From Caballeronia humi (lineage in GTDB: Bacteria; Pseudomonadota; Gammaproteobacteria; Burkholderiales; Burkholderiaceae), in assembly GCF_001544475.1 (NCBI RefSeq), contig NZ_FCNW02000025.1, positions 1 to 64,000 on the forward strand: a DNA stretch of 64,000 bases, given 5' to 3'. Every line of letters begins with the position of its first letter. Position 1 is the stretch's first letter. The notes beneath the pieces are model-generated. The model searched no databases. It was not told the DNA's origin and saw only the letters and a program-made list of their open reading frames with translations. Positions 58,441-64,000 of this stretch are shown here, one piece after another. A program made the position numbers and the translations under genes.

Positions 58441-59172
58441 ATGGAAGCCAAACCTCCCCGCCGCACCCGCGAACGGATACTCGAGTTGTCGCTAAAGCTG
58501 TTCAACGATATCGGCGAGCCGAACGTCACGACGACGACGATCGCCGAAGAGATGGAAATCAGTCCGGGCAACCTGTACTACCATTTCCGCAACAAAGACG
58601 ACATCATCAACAGCATCTTCGCGCAGTTCGAGCAACAGATCGAAAAGCGGCTGCGTTTCCCCGACGACCATCGTCCGACGATCGACGAAATGTGGTCGTA
58701 TCTGCAGTACATGGCCGACTTTCTCTGGACCTACCGGTTCCTCTACCGCGACCTGAACGACCTGCTCGCGCGCAACCGCACGCTGGAGACGCACTTCAAG
58801 CAGATCATCACGCATAAAGTGCATTTCGCGAGCCAGTTGTGCGAGGCGCTCGTCGCCGATCAGGAGATGGTCGCGACGCCCGCCGAGATCAAGGTGATCG
58901 CGACGAACATCGGCGTGATCGCGACTTACTGGCTGTCGTATCAGTACGTGATGAATCCGCGCAAGTACAACGATCAGGAAGCGATCCGTGCCGAATTGCA
59001 TCAGGCGAGTTTGCATATCATTTCGGTGATGGCGCCGTATCTGCGGGGCCGCTCGCGGCAACTCTTCGACGATCTGGCTTCCGGCAAGATGCCGATGCGC
59101 CAGTACGCCGACTTTCTTCCGCCGCGTGACGATGCAGCGTCGAAAAACGAAACACCCAAGGATTCGAGATGA
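58441..59172 (+). CDS. TetR/AcrR-family transcriptional regulator
   Basis: A 243-residue repressor. The N-terminal helix-turn-helix is RERILELSLKLFNDIGEPNVTTTTIAEEMEISPGNLYYHFRNKDDI (about 10-58). The C-terminal ligand domain is long and acidic in places. A TATAAT at 58345-58350 may be the -10 box of its promoter, with a poor -35. It overlaps the next gene by 4 bp (ATGA), so the LOG-family gene is in its operon. The ligand and targets are unknown. Confidence 0.87.
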   Translation: MEAKPPRRTRERILELSLKLFNDIGEPNVTTTTIAEEMEISPGNLYYHFRNKDDIINSIFAQFEQQIEKRLRFPDDHRPTIDEMWSYLQYMADFLWTYRFLYRDLNDLLARNRTLETHFKQIITHKVHFASQLCEALVADQEMVATPAEIKVIATNIGVIATYWLSYQYVMNPRKYNDQEAIRAELHQASLHIISVMAPYLRGRSRQLFDDLASGKMPMRQYADFLPPRDDAASKNETPKDSR

Positions 59173-59756
59173 TCAAGGCGGTTTGTGTGTATTGCGGCTC
59201 CGCGCCCGGAGCCAAGCCGGTTTATGCCGAAGCCGCGAAGGCATTCGGCCGCGCGCTGGTCGAGGCGGACATGTCGCTCGTGTACGGCGGCGGACGCGTC
59301 GGCTTGATGGGGCTCATCGCCGATGAAGTGCTCGCCTGCGGCGGCCGTGCGGTCGGCGTGATTCCCGAATTGCTGCTCAGCAAGGAAGTCGGCCATACGG
59401 ATCTGACCGAGCTTCACGTTGTGCCCGACATGCACGAGCGCAAGAAGAAGATGGCGGATCTGTCGGATGCGTTCGTCGCCATGCCCGGGGGCGTAGGGAC
59501 GTTCGAGGAACTGTTCGAGGTTTATACGTGGGCGCAGCTTGGTTATCACCAGAAGCCGGTCGCACTGCTCGATGTCGATGGATATTACGATCCGCTCATC
59601 GCGATGCTCAAGCATACGGTCGAGGAAGGGTTCATGCGGGCGGCGTATCTCGACATGCTGCAGGTGGCAGCGGACCCGGCCGCGATGATCAAGTTGCTGC
59701 AGCGCTACGTGCCGCCCTTAATCGACAAGTGGGCCGAGAAACGTAACGCCGTTTGA
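59169..59756 (+). CDS. LOG-family protein (TIGR00730), nucleotide 5'-monophosphate phosphoribohydrolase
   Basis: A 195-residue Rossmann-like protein. VYCGSAPGAKPVYAEAA and LVYGGGRVGLMG bind the nucleotide, and MPGGVGTFEELFEV is the signature PGGxGTxxE with the catalytic Glu; MHERKKKM precedes it with the Arg. Family members release adenine or cytokinin bases from nucleoside monophosphates (LOG) or act on AMP/pyrimidine nucleotides (PpnN). A housekeeping salvage role is likely; cytokinin activation is possible in plant-associated relatives. Translation is coupled to the TetR gene. Confidence 0.86.
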   Translation: MIKAVCVYCGSAPGAKPVYAEAAKAFGRALVEADMSLVYGGGRVGLMGLIADEVLACGGRAVGVIPELLLSKEVGHTDLTELHVVPDMHERKKKMADLSDAFVAMPGGVGTFEELFEVYTWAQLGYHQKPVALLDVDGYYDPLIAMLKHTVEEGFMRAAYLDMLQVAADPAAMIKLLQRYVPPLIDKWAEKRNAV

Positions 59757-59783
59757 ATTTTCGCTGGCGCCTGAGGGAAAAAA

Positions 59784-60530
59784 ATGTCGAAGACGATTTT
59801 GATAACCGGCGCCAGCCGAGGCATCGGCCACTCGACGGCCGTGCTGGCCGGAGCCCTCGGCTGGTCGGTCAGCGTGAACTACGCGACCAACGCGTCCGCC
59901 GCCGGGCAAACGGTCGCCGCGGTGAAATCGGCCGGCGGCAACGCCATCGCGATCCAGGCCGACGTCACCGATGAAACCGCCGTCATCGCCCTGTTCGACG
60001 CGACGCGCGAAGCCTTCGGCCCGATCGACGGTTTCGTGAACAACGCGGGCATCGTCGCGCCGGGTTCAGCCCTCGCCGACATGGACTTCGCGCGCCTGAA
60101 GCGCATCTTCGACACCAACGTCCTCGGCGCCTATCTCTGCGCGCGCGAAGCCGCCCGCCACATGTCGCGCTCACGCGGCGGCAACGGCGGATCGATCGTG
60201 AATCTTTCCTCAGCGGCAGCGCGACTCGGCGCACCGAACGAATACGTCGATTACGCGGGATCGAAAGGCGCCATCGATACGCTCACCATCGGACTCTCGA
60301 AGGAACTCGGCCCGGAAGGCGTGCGCGTGAACGCCGTACGTCCCGGCCTCATCGATACCGAGATCCACGCGAGCGGCGGCAAGCCGGATCGCGCAGCGGT
60401 CCTCGGCAAGCAAACGCCGTTAGGACGCCCGGGAACCGCCGATGAAGTCGCGGAATCGATCATCTGGCTGCTGTCGGATGCGTCGTCCTATGTGACGGGC
60501 GCGATCATCGACGTGACTGGCGGGCGTTAG
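59784..60530 (+). CDS. SDR-family oxidoreductase
   Basis: A 248-residue classical short-chain dehydrogenase. TGASRGIGHSTAVLAG binds NAD(P), NNAGIV, the Ser in VNLSSAAARLG, and YVDYAGSKGAI with the catalytic Tyr and Lys are all in place. GAIIDVTGGR ends the protein. The pattern is close to glucose-1-dehydrogenase/3-oxoacyl reductase-like enzymes; the substrate is unknown. GAGGGAAA precedes the ATG. Its stop overlaps the convergent DUF924 stop by 4 bp. Confidence 0.87.
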   Translation: MSKTILITGASRGIGHSTAVLAGALGWSVSVNYATNASAAGQTVAAVKSAGGNAIAIQADVTDETAVIALFDATREAFGPIDGFVNNAGIVAPGSALADMDFARLKRIFDTNVLGAYLCAREAARHMSRSRGGNGGSIVNLSSAAARLGAPNEYVDYAGSKGAIDTLTIGLSKELGPEGVRVNAVRPGLIDTEIHASGGKPDRAAVLGKQTPLGRPGTADEVAESIIWLLSDASSYVTGAIIDVTGGR

Positions 60531-61105
60531 AACCCGCCGTGCTCCTTGAGCCACACTTCCTCTTCGGGCCGCGTCGCGCGGCCGAGAATACGGTTGCGAT
60601 GCGGAAAGCGCCCGAAGCGCTCGATCACTTGCGCATGCCGCAGCGCGTACTTGAGCAAATCGCCGTCGCGCAACGCCGTGAACAACCGCACCGATTCGCG
60701 CTGGCTCGCGAGCGTTTCGTCGTGCTCGAACGGCATATAGACGAAACTGCGGTGCTGCGGAGTCGGCATCCGAAGATCATCGCCCGAAGCGACCAGCGCT
60801 TTGGCTCGTGCGAGCGCTTGAGCATCGCCCGCGAACGCGCGCGGTGTGCCGCGATAGCAGTTGCGCGAAAACTGGTCGAGCATCACGATCAGCGCGAGCG
60901 CGCCGAGCGGCGTGTCGGCCCAGTGCGCCAGCTTTCCAGCTTGCGCTTCCTCAAGCAGCGCGCCGAAGCGCTCGGACAACGCCGCATCGAATGCGCGGTT
61001 TTTCTTGAACCACGCCTTCCTTTCCGTGCCGAATTCCGCCGATCCAGGCGCGCCAAACCATGCATCGAGCACCTGTTGCGCGCGCGGTTCCAAAAGCACT
61101 TCCAT
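60527..61105 (-). CDS. DUF924 family protein
   Basis: A 192-residue helical protein of the DUF924 (YPR-like tetratricopeptide-fold) family, with LGALALIVMLDQFSRNCYRGTPRAFAGDAQALA and FVYMPFEHDETLASQRESVRLF as the conserved stretches. Function unknown. The ATG at 61105 shares one base with the stop of the upstream alanyl-tRNA editing gene (TGATG), so the two are translated together. The frame upstream of this start runs over that gene and is rejected. Confidence 0.82.
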   Translation of the reverse strand: MEVLLEPRAQQVLDAWFGAPGSAEFGTERKAWFKKNRAFDAALSERFGALLEEAQAGKLAHWADTPLGALALIVMLDQFSRNCYRGTPRAFAGDAQALARAKALVASGDDLRMPTPQHRSFVYMPFEHDETLASQRESVRLFTALRDGDLLKYALRHAQVIERFGRFPHRNRILGRATRPEEEVWLKEHGGF

Positions 61106-61836
61106 CAAACGAATTCCAGTACCAGCCGACGCGTACGCGCACTCTTCTTCTCGACCTTCGCCACCCGCAGCCGCCCGATCTCGCCCGTGTTGCGTACGTG
61201 CGTGCCGCCGCACGGCTGCAAATCGACGTTCTGAATGCGCAAAAGCCGCACGCGTCCGAGCCCCATCGGCGGCTTCACGCTCATCGTGCGCACGAGTTCG
61301 GGACGCTCGGCCATTTCATCATCGGTGATCCATTCGGTCTCGACCGCGTGTGATCCACCGACGAGTTCCGCCAGCCGCGCCTCGACGAACTCGCGCTCGA
61401 TCGGCTCGACGGTCGCGAAATCGAGCCGCGCGTAGTCGGTTGTGATACTGCAGCCGTCGACGGGATAAGGCAGCACCGCGCACATCAGGTGGCTCGCCGT
61501 GTGCAGGCGCATATGCCGGTAACGTCGCTCCCAGTCGATCTCAGCGCTCACGCGATCGCCCGGTGTCAAGCCCGCGAGCGTTTCTTCCTGCCCCGGCGCG
61601 GGAACGTGGACGGCGTCATCGGGCGTCGCGCCTTCGAATTGGGCCTTGCGCGTGTCGGCGATCGTCAGCACCGTGCCGTCGGCGAGCGTGAGGGTGCCGG
61701 CATCGCCCGCCTGGCCGCCGCCGAGCGGATAGAAGACGGTTTGATCGAGATGGATGCCCTGTTCGTCGATGGCGGTGATCGTCGCGTCGCAGCGCGTCTG
61801 ATAGGCGTCCTGGCGAAAAAGTGCGCGTGTGCTCAT
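61105..61836 (-). CDS. Alanyl-tRNA editing protein (AlaX type)
   Basis: A 243-residue free-standing editing domain. The zinc site is HTASH (His112, His116) with CGGTH (Cys209, His213). PLGGGQAGDAGTL is the N-terminal glycine-rich motif of the longer AlaX class. It hydrolyses Ser- or Gly-tRNA(Ala) that AlaRS has mischarged. It is upstream of DUF924 and overlaps it by one base. On its promoter side, CATAAT on the minus strand near 61881-61886 could be the -10 box. Confidence 0.9.
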   Translation of the reverse strand: MSTRALFRQDAYQTRCDATITAIDEQGIHLDQTVFYPLGGGQAGDAGTLTLADGTVLTIADTRKAQFEGATPDDAVHVPAPGQEETLAGLTPGDRVSAEIDWERRYRHMRLHTASHLMCAVLPYPVDGCSITTDYARLDFATVEPIEREFVEARLAELVGGSHAVETEWITDDEMAERPELVRTMSVKPPMGLGRVRLLRIQNVDLQPCGGTHVRNTGEIGRLRVAKVEKKSARTRRLVLEFV

Positions 61837-62074
61837 GGGATTGTCCTTTGTGATGCCGTCCAGAAAGCGAACGAACGGTCATTATGCCCGGTCGTTCTTG
61901 CCCCGTTACGCTGCAAAGTGCGCCAAACGGCATGTATTGATCGGTTAGACTCGAATTAGCGACTTAAGCGGCTTGAAATTACCGATTAACAGCATTCATA
62001 GTGCTCGCGCCTGCTCGACACCGCGGGACGCGATGACTCGTGTAATCGCCAAGGCGTGGTCGAGCCGAGCCTGA

Positions 62075-62479
62075 CTAACGACGGTTGCGCATCCAGTCGG
62101 CGGTATCGAAGAAGGAAGTGAGCAGTCGTTCGCGCAGCGCCACGTCGAGGCCGATATCTTCCATCGCCCACGCCATGCAGCGCAGCCACTGGTCGCGCTC
62201 ATCGGTGGCGATCGCGAACGGCAGATGCCGCGCCCGCAAACGCGGATGGCCGAAACGGCTGATGTAATGGTCCGGGCCGCCCATCCAGCCGCACAGGAAC
62301 CAGAAGAACTTGTCGCGCGAGCCGTCGAGTGTCGGCGGATGCAGCGCGCGGATGCCCGCGAACTCGGGTTCGAGGTCCATCAAGTCATAGAACCGGTCGA
62401 CCAGAGCGCGCACGCGCTCTTCGCCGCCGACGAGTTCGAACGCCGTCGGTTGCGGCGCTTCGCTGTTCACTTCGCTCAT
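62075..62479 (-). CDS. Group II truncated hemoglobin
   Basis: A 134-residue globin. FELVGGEERVRALVDRFYDLMD is the start of the truncated fold. FFWFLCGWMGGPDHYISRFGHPRLRARHLPF holds the distal Trp (G8-like) and the proximal His region, typical of group II (trHbO). It binds heme and O2 or NO; roles range from NO detoxification to redox sensing. The start at 62479 is chosen; the upstream frame runs into the permease gene. It lies 26 bp after the FtsX-like gene. Confidence 0.86.
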   Translation of the reverse strand: MSEVNSEAPQPTAFELVGGEERVRALVDRFYDLMDLEPEFAGIRALHPPTLDGSRDKFFWFLCGWMGGPDHYISRFGHPRLRARHLPFAIATDERDQWLRCMAWAMEDIGLDVALRERLLTSFFDTADWMRNRR

Positions 62480-62505
62480 AAGTTCAGAAAAGGTCGATAA
62501 AGGGT

Positions 62506-64000
62506 CTAGGCATCCCGCAGCGATTGCAGCGCGGGCCGCGCGAGCACGCGCCGCAAGCTGAGCCAGCCGCCGACGCCCGCGCACGCCACGCCCGCGACGA
62601 TGCCGGCCGGCAGGAGCCACGGATTGAAATCGATGTGGAATTCGAACACGCGCGACGCCAGCACGTAGCCGATCGCCTGCGCGCCGAGCGCCGCCATCAG
62701 GCCCGCGAGCGCGCCGACCGCGACGAATTCCGCCACCTGCACCGAGCGCACTTGCTTGTGCGACGCGCCGAGCGCGCGCAGGAGCGCCGACTCGCGCATG
62801 CGTTCGTCGCGCGTGCCGGCGAGCGCCGCGTACAGCACGAGCACACCCGCGGCGAGCGTGAAGAGGAACAGGAACTGCACCGCGCCGATCACCTGCGCGA
62901 GCGTGCGCTGGATCTGCGCGAGGATCGGCGCGGTGTCGATCGCGGTGACGTTCGGATACTGCGCCACGATGCCGTCGATCAGCGCCTGCTGGTTCGGTGG
63001 CAGATAAAAACTCGTGATGAACGTCGCGGGGAAATCGGCAAGCGCGGCGGGCGGCATCAGCACGAAGAAGTTGACCTTGAACGAATTCCAGTCGAGCTTG
63101 CGCACGCTCGTGACGGGCCCTTCCACCTGCAACCCGGCGACGTCGAAGCGCAGCGTATCGCCGAGTTTCACGTTGATCGTCTTCGCCAGCCCCTGCTCGA
63201 TCGAAACCTGCGGCTTCTCGTTCGTGCCGAACCAGTCGCCCTCGACGACGCGGTTGTCGCTCGGCAGTTCGGTCTGGTACGACAGGTTGAATTCGCGGTC
63301 CACGAGGCGCTTCGCGTCGGCTTTCTGGTAATTGTCCGGGCTCACCCGCTTGCCGTTGATCGCGATCAGCCGGCCGCGCACCATCGGCGAGAGTGCCGCG
63401 TCGGCCTGGCCGTGCTGCTTCAGGTAAGTGGCGACGCCCGGCCGCTGGTCCGGCTGGATGTCGATCAGGAACTGGTTCGGCGCGTCGGGTGGCGTGGCGT
63501 TGCGCCAGCCCGCGATCAGGTCGTTACGCGTCATCGCGATCAGTAGCAGGCACATCAGGCCGATACCGAGCGCCGTGATCTGCAGCGCGCTCGCGCCGCT
63601 CCGGCGCTCCAGCGACGCCAGCGCATAGCGCCAGCCGACGCCCGCGCCGCCGCGCTCGCGCCGCACATAGCGCGCCGCTGCCCAAAGCGCCGCGCGCGCG
63701 ATCGCGCCGAAAATGAGCAGCCCGCCCGCAAACCCGCCCGCGACGATCCCGCCGAGCTTCCACTCGCCCGCCGCGATCACCAGCAGCAGCCCGAACAGCA
63801 GCACGCCGACGCCGTAAGCGGCATGCGCGACGCGTTCCTCTGCGCCGATTTCGCGCCGGATCACGTGGACCGGCGGCACGCGCGTGAGCGGCAGGAGCGG
63901 CGGCACCGCGAACCCGAGCAACAACACGAGCCCCATCGCGATGCCTTGGAGCGCGGGCCAGACGCTCGGCTTAGGCAATTCCACTTCGACCAGCGTCCCG
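62506..64000 (-). CDS. FtsX-like ABC transporter permease, partial (start beyond window)
   Basis: At least 498 residues of an FtsX/MacB-type permease; the N-terminus lies right of the window and the frame is open to the edge. Visible membrane segments are near ALQGIAMGLVLLLGFAVPPLLP, AYGVGVLLFGLLLVIAAGEW, FLFLFTLAAGVLVLYAALAG and VGALAGLMAALGAQAIGYVLA, with a large periplasmic domain between. It resembles the YbbP-type permease (COG3127), which works with a YbbA ATPase in lysophospholipid or lipoprotein handling. The ATPase gene is not in view. Confidence 0.82.
   Translation of the reverse strand, partial: GTLVEVELPKPSVWPALQGIAMGLVLLLGFAVPPLLPLTRVPPVHVIRREIGAEERVAHAAYGVGVLLFGLLLVIAAGEWKLGGIVAGGFAGGLLIFGAIARAALWAAARYVRRERGGAGVGWRYALASLERRSGASALQITALGIGLMCLLLIAMTRNDLIAGWRNATPPDAPNQFLIDIQPDQRPGVATYLKQHGQADAALSPMVRGRLIAINGKRVSPDNYQKADAKRLVDREFNLSYQTELPSDNRVVEGDWFGTNEKPQVSIEQGLAKTINVKLGDTLRFDVAGLQVEGPVTSVRKLDWNSFKVNFFVLMPPAALADFPATFITSFYLPPNQQALIDGIVAQYPNVTAIDTAPILAQIQRTLAQVIGAVQFLFLFTLAAGVLVLYAALAGTRDERMRESALLRALGASHKQVRSVQVAEFVAVGALAGLMAALGAQAIGYVLASRVFEFHIDFNPWLLPAGIVAGVACAGVGGWLSLRRVLARPALQSLRDA

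Noticed and set aside
61870-61896. GAACG ... CGTTC inverted repeat in the AlaX upstream region as an operator
   Set aside because: Arms are only 5 bp and the interior is not symmetric; not enough to call.

Overview
The window is a GC-rich, densely coded stretch of a beta-proteobacterial chromosome. The organism is most likely Burkholderia sensu lato (Caballeronia or Paraburkholderia type). I base this on protein resemblance, on betaproteobacterial families of unknown function (DUF2863, DUF2818, DUF1178, DUF3619, DUF3106), and on an rRNA-operon leader at the left edge that resembles Burkholderiaceae 16S leaders. No database search was run. There is no sign of prophage, plasmid, insertion sequence or CRISPR.

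Left edge (1-4500): promoters and a boxA-like antitermination site of an rRNA operon that runs leftward out of the window; a DUF2863 gene; an orphan LuxR-type regulator with a degenerate receiver; a 335-bp nested repeat array (2714-3048) that is the strangest sequence here; a CbiM-like membrane protein; and a BspC-like exported protein with a Lys/Ser-rich tail. 4500-8980: an M14 carboxypeptidase with YaaA, a PIN-domain protein, a methionine aminotransferase and a GST.

9000-18700 is an acyl-CoA catabolism block. Rightward genes are 3-hydroxyacyl-CoA dehydrogenase, enoyl-CoA hydratase, a histidine phosphatase, an ACAD10/11-like phosphotransferase, an acyl-CoA dehydrogenase and a GST. Leftward genes are two dissimilar acyl-CoA dehydrogenases and two MaoC-type hydratases, which look like heteromeric partners. 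A 14-bp perfect palindrome precedes the rightward set.

18700-35250 (leftward): the complete 14-gene complex I operon nuoA-N, followed by DUF2818, a NUDIX ADP-ribose hydrolase and a terminator, with a DUF1178 gene beyond. 35420-41090 (leftward): tRNA-Leu(GAG), secG, tpiA, a quinone oxidoreductase, pnp and rpsO, with clear hairpins in the pnp leader and at gene ends.

41100-45600: an ABC-type binding protein, a BamE-like lipoprotein, and a beta-carbonic anhydrase next to a SulP anion transporter. 45670-52640 (leftward): leuA, pssA, psd, ilvC, ilvN, ilvB, covering branched-chain amino-acid and phosphatidylethanolamine synthesis. 53000-55300: an ECF-like sigma factor translationally coupled to a DUF3619 membrane protein, then DUF3106 and RDD proteins. 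55660-60530: an LpxH-like phosphoesterase, a glycosyltransferase, diacylglycerol kinase, a TetR regulator, a LOG-family protein and an SDR. Right edge (leftward): DUF924, an AlaX-type editing protein, a truncated hemoglobin, and an FtsX-like permease cut by the window end.
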